Source: Guillardia theta CCMP2712
Lineage: Eukaryota; Cryptophyceae; Pyrenomonadales; Geminigeraceae
DNA length: 45,892 nucleotides
Direction: 5' to 3'
Assembly: GCF_000315625.1 (NCBI RefSeq)
Contig: NW_005434612.1
Span: forward strand, 28,187-74,078
In this document: positions 1 through 9,664 of the stretch, one piece after another
Layout of the letters: every line of letters starts with the position of its first letter
Numbering within the stretch: the stretch's first letter is position 1
Program-made: the position numbers and the translations under genes
Notes under the pieces: generated by a model
What the model was told of the DNA's origin: nothing
The model's database searches: none
The model's input: only the letters and a program-made list of their open reading frames with translations

Positions 1-34
1 GGGTGGTTGTGGAGGAGGAGGAGGAGGAAGACTA

Positions 35-421
<387 letters not shown>

Positions 422-654
422 TCAGCGTCGATTCTGATTTTCTTTCTCAATTTCCTTTGTCTTTGACATTTGGTCAACTACAGTTGATCAGCAAGTTACG
501 ATCTCGGTCAACAACAAACAGCAAGCATTCGCCCGCTCCTTCTTCTCTCCGGAGGCTTGTTGAGCAGCCTGTGCCATCGCCCGTCCTGCTTCTCCTTGCC
601 ATCGGCAGCGGCGTTCGAGCTTCGACCAAGACAGGCCTCATCCACCGTAAAGGT

Positions 655-2773
655 ATGGCAGCAGCAGCAGATCTGAGAAGTAAAGTACACGGGCAGATGT
701 CAAACGCGGTCAAGTCAGTTTCTGCTCTCGGGTTTCCATTCAAAACTCCAGACCCATTTCTCTTCTGTGTCTACCACAAGGTGACCTCCTGTTTCCCCAT
801 CTTGCTCCCACTGCCCTTCTCTCCCCCTGCTCCACTCACTCTCTTCCCCTCCTCGCCTCTCACGGGGGGATGGTCTAGGACAACTATCCAGCAGGAGACG
901 AGAAGATGCAGGCGCCAAGAATGGGCAACGGTGAAGAATGCAATCTCCTGTTCATGATGTTCGTGAGTAAGAGTCGCAGGAGCTGACTTCGACTGGAACC
1001 AGCCTTATCGCATGTCCGACTGTTAGTCTGACCTTGCTTCGGAGGATGATGCTCATTGCAGGTACCACGGAGATCGCATCCCTGGCTTTCCGCAGCATCC
1101 TCATCGGTCTCGCTCCCTTCCTCACCCTCCCCCTCCTCTCCTTCCTCCCCCTCCTCCCCTCCCTCCTCTCCCTCTCCGTCCTCCTCTCCCTGTTCCTCCT
1201 CCACCTCACCTCGTACCCCAGCGGCTTCGAGACCTTGACGGCAACTCTTGAGGGCCTCGTCGATCACTCAGACTCGTCGGGATGCGCCGGTCGCTACGGT
1301 AGGCCCGAGGGTGGAGGAGGAGGGAGGCTGTGATACCTTGGAGCAGGACAAGGAGATTTGCAGTGGATGACAGCAGGAAGGGGAGTCGTGCATGGAGAAA
1401 TGTTCCCCCTGGTGAACAAGGACAAGCCCAACACCCTGAGGTCAAGGAGCAGCAGAGTCGACACCGCCATGGCGCTCGTTGCTCACACTGCCCCAGGCTC
1501 TTCCAGATCTGGCTGAACCTGCCGGCCAAGGACAAGATGGTATGAGGGTGGAGAGGGGGAGCTGGGGTGAGCGAGTGCGCGCAGGTGCCGCCAGCCTTTG
1601 TCATGCACTGGGCCGAGCAAGTCCCAAAGGTTGGGGGGGGGGAGAGAGGGAGGGGGGACGTGACCTTGACGCGCCAAAAGTTGACAAGGGACGGAGTCAA
1701 TCTTATCGTCTTTGCTGGAGAGTTCGAGGACAAGAAGTAAGCTGGGGCGAGCTGGCGGTAACAGCCGCTGAGCCTCCTCCCTCCCTCCAGGGGCCTCCCT
1801 CCTCCACAACACTCTTGGGCCTCCAACGCAGCCAACGACGTGACAGTGTGGCTGATCGGTAAGGAGGGAGGGAGAAGGTCAGGTGTCGACTGACTAGCGG
1901 AAAGAACTCGAGCCAGGCTCCTCCTTCGTCATCCCCCCGTCTAAGATCGGTCCCCCGTCCTATCTGTCCCTCAGCTTTCTGATCGTCAAGTCACAGGGTC
2001 AGAAGCCAATCGAGCTCTTTACTTCGTGGAAGGTGAGCGTGAGAAGAAGTGCTGAGAAATTCTCGAGCCCTCGCCCTCCTCGTTGTCTCTTTCCTCGCGA
2101 CCTCTTCCTCTTCCTCGCCCTGACCCTCTCGCAGGAACCTCCATAGATGTTTGCGGCAAGTCCGTGACAGCTAAGTCCACAATCATGCTCGATGCATCTA
2201 AGGAAGCAAGCTTGAAGGTAAAGTGATATCCCTTCCCTTCCCCGTTCTCCTTCTCCTCCCCTCCCCCTCCCCCTCCCCCTCCCTCTCCCTCTCCTGCCCT
2301 TTCCTCGCTTTCCTAGCGGCACCGCTGACCTCCAAAAGAACACTGCCAACGCGGGCAAGGCGGAGTTTCTTCTCCTACAGGTTCAGCAGCCTCGTAGCAG
2401 CGAGAGCTGACGGGGCGGCAGGGTCGACCCATCGGAGAGCCTGTGGTGCAGCACGGGCCCTTCGTCATGAACACGCAGGCAGGGGGAGGGAGGGTAGTCG
2501 ACGGGAGCTGAAAGAGCAGCAGGCGGAGATCCAGCAAGCCTTCATGGACTACCGCAAGACGGAGTTCGGGGGATGGCCGTGGCCTCAGGTGAGACAGGAG
2601 GAGGAGAGGCAGGTTGGGGTGACGCGTGCTGGGGCAGGACGCCATGGTGTTCCCGCGAGACAAGGTTGGCAGGAATCGAAGGTCGACATGGTTGCTGACC
2701 CTCAATACAGGGAAGGTTCGCGCTCTTCAAGGACAAGGAGGAGACTCCTCCGTCTCAGTGCTCGTCGAGCTAG
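655..2773 (+). CDS. Pirin-family bicupin protein, 16 exons
   Basis: Pirins are iron-binding bicupins; some act as nuclear cofactors, others as quercetin dioxygenases. Exons in my model: 697-780, 879-930, 980-1013, 1062-1106, 1222-1298, 1347-1440, 1497-1539, 1585-1736, 1791-1858, 1946-2032, 2135-2222, 2317-2380, 2422-2478, 2523-2588, 2638-2664, 2711-2773. Phases join without a stop into about 366 aa (human pirin is 290). Visible family motifs are [11 protein letters not shown], then [14 protein letters not shown] (metal-binding His pair), [17 protein letters not shown] (His-x-Glu of the iron site), [19 protein letters not shown] and [18 protein letters not shown]. All four expected iron ligands are present. 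The start is ATG 697, or in-frame ATG 655 for a longer N-terminus. Bases 1630-1680 may be a 51-nt intron rather than coding, giving 349 aa. The intron after 2478 has a GC donor. Family assignment is certain; individual splice sites are inferred. Confidence 0.9.
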
Positions 2774-2855
2774 TCAAACTGCCGAAGCCCTAACGACCTT
2801 GGGCCTCTTCCTCTTCTGATTTACTTTGTGACGGCCAGGCGTGACTGCCTATGCC

Positions 2856-4390
2856 TTAAGCTTTTGCATGAATTTTGTTTTCAAAGCTCCGGCCACCTTG
2901 AAGCATCTTCGCCTGTCAGACATGTCACAACTGACATCTCAAGTCTCCCATCCTCTTCCCCCCTCCTCCTGCTCGCACGCGCTGGCTTACAATGCGAGCG
3001 CTCTTGTCCTCGTGGTCAGCTGCCGGCTGAGTTGCCGTCACCTTCGCCGGTCCTTCGGTCTTGGGCTGCACACGAGCAGCTGCTGGTTGACGAGCAGGTT
3101 GACGAGCAGGCAGCCTGCCACCCTCTCGTCAGGAGCTGAGAAACCAGACGATTGCTCTACAGCACCTGATGCTCTGAGCATCTCGCAGCTTCTGCGACGC
3201 ATCCTTCACCATGGGCACGTTGGAGATCTGCTTTCGCACAGTCACTGGCCAATCGCCACTTGCTCCTCGTACCCTGGGCTGCTGCTCCTTCAGCTCCTTC
3301 TCAACCTTGGTGACTTTCGGGTGCTTCCGCTCCACCACGAGGAGGCTGAGCAAGCAGTGAGTCGATTCGAGTGAGGAGGAAGTGAGCATACGGGGAGGTG
3401 CGAACTTCTCTCTCCTGCTCCACCAGATGATGGAATCTCTCGTCTTTCCTCTTGAGTTGGAGACGCTCAGCATCTAAAATCCCTTGCATTCCTCCTCGAA
3501 GAACCACCTGCAACAACGCCCGTCAGTCATGCCGGGCAGGAAAGGCGGCGGCTCCCGATCTTGAGCTCACAGCTTCAGCTGACTTCTGGTTGTCGTCCTC
3601 CTCCTTCTTGGCGATCTGAGATTCCTTCAAGCTCAACTTTCGCTCCACATTATGCTGGAGGGGCCCAGTCAGCCTTCTACAGGTACCACAGCAGCATGCA
3701 GACCTCAGGCAGAACGGCATCAGCTCTGCGCTCGTCCTCGCTGATCTCCTGCTGCCGCATCGCTGCTCTTGACATATGCTTGCCTTCGACCGCATGCTCG
3801 GGCAGCACTCGCTCTGCGTGTCGCTCGTCGGAGGAGATCTCTTCCTTCCTGATCTCCCTCGCCGACTTATGCGGTCGCTCCTCGACGTGCTCGGGCATGA
3901 CGTAGGCCACGTCCTCATCGTTGTCGCTGATCTCGTCCTTGAGCTGATCCGCCAGCTTCTTCACAGGGTGCTGCTTGGCTCGGGTGCCCGCGACGCCCTG
4001 CTGTCGCGCGTAGATCGCGTTGCTCCTAGACAGCATCTCATGCACGTTTGGCTGGGGGAGAAGGAGGAACGTCAGCCGTTGCTTCACGCCTGCCTGGAAG
4101 TCCTACCTGCTTGCTACTTGCAGAAGCTTGTCCTGCATGCTGTGCGTCGTTGCTGTAAACGAATCAGTTGCGTCGGATGAAAAGCACGGCAAGCACCTCT
4201 GAAGAGAGCTGGTATGCCCTGAGTGCTGTACGGCAAGGAAGCAGAGCAGAGCCAAACCAGTGGCAGCCGATATTGCGATTCGAAAGTTTCTCCTCTTCCG
4301 AGATGATTCAGAGTTGACGACAACGACAATGGGGCTGAAAGGCGGGATAAGTGACGAACGCAACCTCTTGCTTTTCGTCTCGGCTTTCAT
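2856..4390 (-). CDS. Type II single-pass membrane protein with charged repeats and coiled coil
   Basis: I do not recognise a family. Exon 1 (4390-4118) starts with ATG and encodes a basic N-terminus, then a hydrophobic segment (FRIAISAATGLALLCFLAV) after Arg/Lys residues, typical of a signal anchor. Exon 2 (4051-3704) and exon 3 (3654-3571) carry three imperfect repeats of about 31 aa, each opening with V-x-PEH-x-VE and rich in Glu, Arg and Lys. Exon 4 (3507-3406) continues with a heptad-like charged helix; smaller exons near 3327-3250 and 3230-3130 follow. Two C-terminal exons, 3065-2991 and 2912-2856 (stop TAA), keep phase 0. Splice sites of exons 1-4 are clear; the 3400-3065 part is less certain. 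A secretory-pathway or plasma-membrane protein with a luminal helical stalk is an inference from topology only. Confidence 0.6.
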
Positions 4391-4602
4391 GAAACATTGC
4401 TCTGGTCTCTATCAACAACGTCCTCCTCTCCATCTTTTCCCTGCGCCCTGCCTCCTCTCTCCGAGGCTCCTACTTGCCGACCAACTACTGGCAGTCCAAC
4501 CATCAGCCTATCGACTCTTTCCTCTCCCTCCGAGGCTCCGTCTCCTCAAGCCCAATCTACCGTATCCCTCAAGATCTTGGCATGGCAACCCACGAGCCTC
4601 CT

Positions 4603-5005
4603 TCCCTTCTCTCCCTCCTTCCCTCCCGTCCCTTCTCTCCCTCCTTCCCTCCCGTCCCTTCTCTCCCTCCTTCCCTCCCGTCCCTTCTCTCCCTCCTTCC
4701 CTCCCGTCCCTTCTCTCCCTCCTTCCCTCCCGTCCCTTCTCTCCCTCCTTCCCTCCCGTCCCTTCTCTCCCTCCTTCCCTCCCGTCCCTTCTCTCCCTCC
4801 TTCCCTCCCGTCTCTTCTCTCCCTCCTTCCCTCCCGTCTCTTCTCTCTTCCTCGCTCGTCTCTTCTCTCCCTCCTTCCCTCCCGTCTCTTCTCTCTTCCT
4901 CGCTCGTCTCTTCTCTCCCTCCTTCCCTCCCGTCTCTTCTCTCTTCCTCGCTCGTCTCTTCTCTCCCTCCATCCCTCCCGTCTCTTCTCTCTTCCTCGCT
5001 CGTCC
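4603..5005. repeat. Pyrimidine-rich 26-bp minisatellite with higher-order variants
   Basis: A 26-bp unit (TCTCCCTCCTTCCCTCCCGT plus CCCTTC) repeats almost perfectly to about 4820. It is followed by a longer higher-order unit of about 47-48 bp that adds CTCTTCCTCGCTCG and recurs three times to about 5005. The + strand is almost pure C/T, so long Pro/Ser/Leu frames on + and Arg/Glu/Gly frames on - are by-products. It lies just upstream of the start of the type II membrane protein gene on the - strand, so it could fall in that gene's promoter or 5' UTR. Confidence 0.9.
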
Positions 5006-5298
5006 GCCATTGCCTCTCTCAGGCTTACTCACCTCGGTCTCAGTTCGCCTGCCGCCATCTCGGTTGTGTGTCCGGAAATAGGGCCAGAGGACCCACCCAG
5101 GTACCATACTGCTTTCTGTCCTACCGACCACCGGGTACTCGAGGTCCGTGTCAGGTACTAGTAGTATCTTTTCTGCCAGTAGTGCTTACAAGCCTTATCA
5201 CTTCAGTGCCCGGCCCCGGCCCCGGCCCGGCACTCAGTCACTCCGGAGGAGTCCTGCCCAACATCGACACGGATAATCCTCCTCGACTCCCCTGATTG

Positions 5299-5319
5299 TC
5301 CTCGTACTGATTTTTAACT
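5299..5319. repeat. Relic terminus of the MITE-like element
   Basis: The sequence TCCTCGTACTGATTTTTAAC matches the ends of the two inverted-repeat elements at 7142-7230 and 8498-8723. Only one end is recognisable here, so it is probably a truncated copy. Bases 5010-5525 otherwise contain only a small CCGGCC run near 5210-5230 and no supported gene. Confidence 0.5.
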
Positions 5320-5525
5320 GCAGTACTAGTACGGTTAGCGGGCTAACTTCAGGCTTCGGTGACAACGAGCCTGAACTTCGGAACCCACCTCAAAGATGAA
5401 AAGAGTCGACTCGCCCCCGTGCTAACAAACACTTTCCTCCTCTGCTCGAAAACTTGAGAGGGCTGACGGAAGTGCTCGGAGGCAGCATGGAGACAAAGCA
5501 TGCTCAGGATAGGCGGAATGGATAG

Positions 5526-6187
5526 ATGGAGCAGGTGATAAGAGACGTGCAAGAGAAGTTGCGAGAACATCAACAAGAGTTGCAAGAGGTAAGGCAGTCA
5601 TCGCTATGAGCGTCACAAAAGCTTGAACAGTTGCTGCAAGAAGTCAAAATGATGCGAAAGACCGTGCAAGATAACACGCTAGGCATCATAGGGAAGTTGG
5701 ATCTGCTGCTACAACGAGCTATGCTGCAGCACTCGAGGATGTTCAAGAATTTGAGGGTGACGCCGGTGAGAGCCACGTCAAGACCGAGCGCAACAAAACT
5801 GAGGGTGAGGTATCGCCAGAAGAGCAGTCGGAGCCTCAAGAACAAGACGAGCGATATGACTCCCTGTTCGATGATGTAGGGACTGAAAGTAAAGACGAGG
5901 TGTCTGAAAGAGAGGCTGGTTACAAGAGAAGAAGTCATTATGAGCCTCAGGCAGGTAGTTCATGTCTCCTTTCTTATATGCAGCTGATTCACTCGTTCCT
6001 TGCAACAACAGGAGATGAAAGAGCTTGTCGTGTCTCCAGCTCATCGAGGATTTTAGCACAGCCGGCAGCAGGGACAGGAGCTGTGGCCACAAGAGTTTGC
6101 TCTTTAACATCAAAGTACATGCAAGATCAGACAAAGGCAGTGAGGTTGAAAGAGGAAAACAGGCATCAGCATACGCTGCGGTTCTGA
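5526..6187 (+). CDS. Small coiled-coil protein, unknown function; model uncertain
   Basis: No recognised family. ATG 5526 opens a helical segment (MEQVIRDVQEKLREHQQELQE) ending at a GTAAGG donor (5589). A following exon from 5622 continues an amphipathic helix (LEQLLQEVKMMRK, then KLDLLLQRAMLQHSRMF). After about 5760 the most protein-like frame shifts: a Glu/Asp-rich stretch runs from about 5755 to 5955, continues across a possible intron (5956-6011) and ends at a TGA at 6185-6187. Joining the two parts needs an intron or frameshift near 5740-5765 that I cannot place with confidence. The last codons run into a 247-bp block copied from the RWP-RK gene tail, read here in a different frame. The first intron would be only 33 nt. 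It may be a real small gene truncated by the duplication, or a decaying one. Confidence 0.4.
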
Positions 6188-6410
6188 CCTCCGCCATCCC
6201 AGAAGAGCACATCACCGACTGCGGGAGCAGCAGCGAGGGCCTGGACCCAACGGGAGCGCAAGAGGGAGAAGTGTGGGGCTGGGAGGAGGACGAGTGTCCG
6301 CTTGAGGCGGGGTGGATCGAGTGGTACATGAGGTCGGAAGAGGACTAGGAGAGAGAAGGGGTCTGTCATACTTGCTGGTGCTTGGTGCACGTCGGTCGAT
6401 CATGGTCTAC
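6164..6410 (+). repeat. 247-bp duplicated block, copy 1 (tail of RWP-RK gene)
   Basis: This block matches 7886-8132 with only a handful of substitutions. In copy 2 it encodes the acidic C-terminal 60 residues and 3' flank of the RWP-RK protein. Here the same reading frame is open (6166-6348, ending in the same stop), but a stop near 6015 cuts it off from the upstream gene and no RWP-RK domain precedes it, so it looks like a pseudogene fragment. Confidence 0.85.
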
Positions 6411-6596
6411 GGGCTTCTTGTCGGAACCCAGAAGCATGTACAACGCGGCGCTTTCTTCTTCGAATAAAACATCAAACTCGATTAGCTGTGGCAAAAATGA
6501 GTGAAGGCTACGCATGAAAGCATCCACCCACGTTTGAGGCTAGGCTGTTTTCCAAAGGATTGCTTCGGCTTGATGAGAAACACGAGGGCGGGAGAA

Positions 6597-6829
6597 GAGC
6601 GAAACAACTTACTCTGAGCGAAACAACTTACTCTGAGCGAAACAACTTACTCTGAGCGAAACAACTTACTCTGAGCGAAACAACTTACTCTGAGCGAAAC
6701 AACTTACTCTGAGCGAAACAACTTACTCTGAGCGAAACAACTTACTCTGAGCGAAACAACTTACTCTGAGCGAAACAACTTACTCTGAGCGAAACAACTT
6801 ACTCTGAGCGAAACAACTTACTCTGAGCG
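6597..6829. repeat. 19-bp perfect minisatellite, about 12 units
   Basis: Twelve and a quarter head-to-tail copies of GAGCGAAACAACTTACTCT with no visible mismatch. There are no unique spacers, so it is not a CRISPR. The unit is balanced in composition, unlike the GA/CT satellites elsewhere in the window. The flanks (6411-6596 and 6830-7140) show no supported gene. Confidence 0.95.
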
Positions 6830-7141
6830 TGGAATGTCAACGATCACAAGCATACCAAAGCCAACTTTTGTAGCAGTAGCAGCAACACCACCACCAGCAT
6901 CCTCAAATCATAGTCTGCACTTCCGTGCTCCTCGTGCTGATTCACTTCTCTCAAGGTGCTTAAGGAGTGAAGAGACCTTATTCTTTCCTGCATCAGCTAA
7001 CCCTCTTATCTTGTCTTCGTCTCTACCCTCCCCTACAACTCACTGGCATCAGGGATCACAATGGGTGGGTCTCTCTTCAAGTCTACTACAGCTTCGCGTC
7101 ATCATATGTAGACACAGAGGAGGCTGTCTGCTATCAGGCCT

Positions 7142-7230
7142 GTACTGATCTTTAACTTAACTTTGAGTAAACGAGTACTTGTTCGTCTATCTTCGCAGGC
7201 CTTTACTCAAAGTTAAGTTAAAATCAGTAC
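7142..7230. mobile_element. MITE-like hairpin element, 89 bp
   Basis: Arms of about 29-30 bp (7142-7171, GTACTGATCTTTAACTTAAC and onward; 7202-7230, its near-perfect reverse complement) flank a 30-nt loop. The termini match the longer element at 8498-8723 and a single end at 5299-5319. Small size, terminal inverted repeats, no coding capacity and several local copies fit a miniature inverted-repeat transposable element. Target-site duplications are not clear. Confidence 0.6.
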
Positions 7231-7650
7231 GAGTTTATCAGTCGCTTGCACCAGGTTTTTAGACGTGACTGGGGGTCTTTTAGTTTGAGGGGTTTAGCTC
7301 AATGCATTTGATCCTGCCGGCACTGATCGCGACTCCTTGGTTGACCGTCGTATCTGGTACAATATTTTACTCAAATGAATGACTGAGATGTACTTCTTTG
7401 CGGAGCTATCCGTATATGGTACTAGGTACAAGGTGCTAGGAAGACTAGGACCTGATATGATCGGATCGGAATCTGCCCGATTAAACCTCCCTCGCTCCCC
7501 TTCATCCCTCCACCACTCCAAGACCACTAGCAGTTCCACGCTAGCTCATACTCCTTCACTTCTTCTTCTCCCCCTCCTCCCTCTCCCTCCCCTCTCCCCT
7601 CCTCCTCAATCCCTTACGCGTCCTCTTCTACTCCTTCCCTGCTTGGAATC

Positions 7651-8070
7651 ATGCACAACTCTTCCACTGCGGCAACTCCCAAGAAGAACAGAGCCATCCG
7701 TAAGAACTGCATCATCATCCATCCCTCCAAGCTCCAGACCCTCTTCTGCTACAAGGAGAGCGAGGCTGCTAAGATGCTCGGTATCTCTCTCACCGCCATG
7801 AAGAACGTATGCAGACGCGCGGGTATCACGAAATGGCCCTACTCGAGGTCTCGACAAGCGACGACCCCGCCGCCAACCTCCCCGCCATCAGCATACGCTG
7901 CGGTTCTGACCTCCGCCATCCCAGAAGAGCACATCACCGACTGCGGGAGCAGCAGCGAGGGCCTGGACCCAACGGGAGCGCAAGAGGGAGAAGCGTGGGG
8001 CTGGGAGGAGGACGAGTGTCCGCTTGAGGCGGGGTGGATCGAGTGGTACATGAGGTCGGAAGAGGACTAG
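7651..8070 (+). CDS. RWP-RK domain transcription factor-like protein, intronless
   Basis: RWP-RK proteins are DNA-binding regulators of nitrogen responses and gametogenesis in plants, and occur in many algae and protists. This 139-aa ORF starts at ATG 7651. Residues about 20-66 match the domain: a helix beginning IHPSKLQTLF, then KESEAAKMLGISLTAMKNVCRR, then AGITKWPYSR. The signature has drifted from RWPxRK to KWPYSR, so DNA binding may differ from typical members. The C-terminal 60 residues are acidic and Trp-rich (EGEAWGWEEDECPLEAGWIE), which could form an activation domain. That tail is duplicated at 6164-6410. The upstream 350 bases are pyrimidine-rich (CTCCC tracts at 7560-7640) with no other gene. 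The domain call is confident; function is inferred. Confidence 0.8.
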   Translation: MHNSSTAATPKKNRAIRKNCIIIHPSKLQTLFCYKESEAAKMLGISLTAMKNVCRRAGITKWPYSRSRQATTPPPTSPPSAYAAVLTSAIPEEHITDCGSSSEGLDPTGAQEGEAWGWEEDECPLEAGWIEWYMRSEED

Positions 8071-8132
8071 GAGAGAGCAAGGGTCTGTCATACTTGCTGG
8101 TGCTCGGTGCACGTCGGTCGATCATGGTCTAC
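7886..8132 (+). repeat. 247-bp duplicated block, copy 2
   Basis: Probable source copy of the block at 6164-6410, because here it sits in frame in an intact ORF with a complete domain upstream. The few differences include GCGTGG versus GTGTGG and CTCGGTG versus CTTGGTG. Confidence 0.85.
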
Positions 8133-8169
8133 AGGGATAGAGTCAAGTAAGGACATAGAGCGTGATGTT

Positions 8170-8340
8170 TCATTCAAACAAAGATAAAAACAATATCAAG
8201 TGATTGAAACCACTCATTCAAACAAAGACAACCACAATATCAAATGATTCAAAGCACTCTTCAAATGAACATGAAGCTTGATATCCTTTATCATCATGCA
8301 ATGTACAGGCATCGACAAGTGGTGCAGCAGATTCAAGTCA
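8170..8340 (+). other. 44-bp tandem duplication and possible coiled-coil gene fragment
   Basis: A segment starting CATTCAAACAAAGA is repeated in tandem (about 8170-8213 and 8215-8258, roughly 85% identical). The following frame from ATG 8244 gives a short helix (MKLDILYHHAMYRHRQVVQQ) that resembles KLDLLLQRAMLQHSRMF in the coiled-coil gene near 5.7 kb. It has no recognisable continuation, so I read it as a relic of the same small gene family. Confidence 0.4.
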
Positions 8341-8363
8341 GAAGGTCACGCACAAATTTAGTT

Positions 8364-8415
8364 TTGACTGGCAGTCCGGCCCGAAAAGTTGCGTTTCGTT
8401 CTTTACTACTAGGCT
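8364..8415. repeat. 52-bp direct repeat, copy 1
   Basis: This segment (TTGACTGGCAGTCCGGCCCG and onward to AGGCT) recurs at 8593-8644 with two to three mismatches. Copy 2 lies inside the MITE-like element; copy 1 lies outside it. Confidence 0.85.
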
Positions 8416-8497
8416 CAGTGACTCGTATTGACCACTGCGCAATCTCGCTGTCTTTTCTCTTCTCGCCGTTATCCTGATAATCCGCCGATTCAACGGT

Positions 8498-8723
8498 CCT
8501 CGTACGGTACTGATTTTTAACTCAACTTTGAGTAAACTGTGTCGGACCGGACCGGACCGTAGAGACCCCAGGCCGCGGCGCGGCGCCTCCGATTGACTGG
8601 CAGCCCGGCCCGAAAAGTTGCGTTTCGGTCTTTACTACTAGGCTACAAACCGTTGAACCAGCATTTGCATCTTGAACAAACAAGAGCGAGCTCTTTCCTC
8701 AAAGTTAAGTTAAAAATCAGTAC
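8498..8723. mobile_element. MITE-like element, about 220 bp, with GC-rich interior
   Basis: The left end (TCCTCGTACGGTACTGATTT) and right end (inverted AAAAATCAGTACGAGGA) form terminal inverted repeats that run about 25-30 bp inward (TTTAACTCAACTTTGAG against TCAAAGTTAAGTTAAA). The interior holds a GGACC triplet repeat, a GGCCGCGGCGCGGCGCC block and copy 2 of a 52-bp direct repeat (8593-8644). There is no coding capacity. It is related to the 89-bp hairpin at 7142-7230. Confidence 0.6.
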
Positions 8724-8874
8724 GAGGAGAATAAGGAGAGTCGAGGAGGCTTGACCCTGACACTGTCGCACAGGCCAAACGGCGTCAAGAAGAGAGAAGA
8801 CAGCGAGAACCAAACTTCCTAATCCTGCCAACAGTGCTGTCCCACAAACTTAACTGATACCTTCACTTAACTGC

Positions 8875-9235
8875 GCGCAGGACGATTCCCCCGGCCGCCG
8901 CCCGCCGCGCCATGCCAGCCGCGCGACTCGAGTCGCTGTGGCCGCATACCGTACCGGAATGCACCCGCGAACCATACATCATGATCAACTGGAGTCGGCC
9001 CGGCGCGGCGCGGCCCGGGAGACATCCCGGTTTACACCAATTTTTTATCCATCTTTCAGGGGGCAGGCCGCCGCAGCTCCGCCGGATCCGACTGTGAGGC
9101 CGGCGGCAGCGGGGGCCCGGCTCACTGACCCCTCCGTGACTCGCCGAGTAACTCACTGCGGCCCCGCCCGGCGCCCGCCGCGGCGGCGCCGCCGGGCGGG
9201 CCGGGCGGGCCGGTCCGGACTCCGGGACTCGAGAA
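8875..9235. other. GC-rich island without a supported gene
   Basis: Dense CG-rich sequence (for example CCCGCCGCGGCGGCGCCGCC near 9175-9195) in an otherwise moderate-GC region. The six frames give only low-complexity Arg/Pro/Gly peptides. It could be a CpG island, a promoter or foreign DNA. Confidence 0.5.
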
Positions 9236-9367
9236 TTCGATAAGATCATTTCGCATTCCCCTACTGGGGGCTGCGAGCCAGGCTGGCGAGCGCGATGAGA
9301 CCAGGATCCTGATGAGGAGGACAAGGAGGAGAACAAGAGAGAACAGGGATACGACGATGACACAAGG

Positions 9368-9404
9368 AACAGGACAGGACAGGACAGGACAGGACAGGAC
9401 AGGA
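9368..9404. repeat. AGGAC pentanucleotide microsatellite
   Basis: About seven copies of a 5-bp unit (AGGAC). Surrounding bases 9240-9590 are purine-rich with no supported gene. Confidence 0.9.
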
Positions 9405-9664
9405 GAGAAGGAGGACAAGGTGGAAGCAACTCTCACTGATCAATGAATGCGCAGAATGGTTTAGCACTTGGCAACTTGAAGGAAGAATCAGTGCCGCATG
9501 AGCTAGTAGGCACTTTTTCCCTATCCTTCACCGTCCTTGTCTATAGAAGCTCCAAGAGTTTGATCCACCAACCTTGCTATACAACAGGGCTCACATGAGT
9601 TTCGAGGAGAACATGTGAGTTTTCATGTATTTCGATGATCAGTATAGCTCGCCCTGACATCAAA

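Noticed and set aside
457-2800. Initial reading of the first locus as a C2-domain (copine-like) gene
   Set aside because: [11 protein letters not shown] and NLPAKDKM superficially recall C2 loops, but the spliced product shows the pirin motifs [19 protein letters not shown] and [12 protein letters not shown] in the right order.
4397-5295. Long Pro/Ser/Leu-rich (+) and Arg/Glu/Gly-rich (-) ORFs
   Set aside because: They are translations of a pyrimidine minisatellite in several overlapping frames, with no independent coding signal.
6597-6829. CRISPR array
   Set aside because: The units are contiguous with no unique spacers, and the window is eukaryotic nuclear DNA.
8643-8831. 62-aa hydrophobic ORF on the - strand
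   Set aside because: It lies largely inside the MITE-like element, has no start context or homology that I recognise, and overlaps the terminal inverted repeat.
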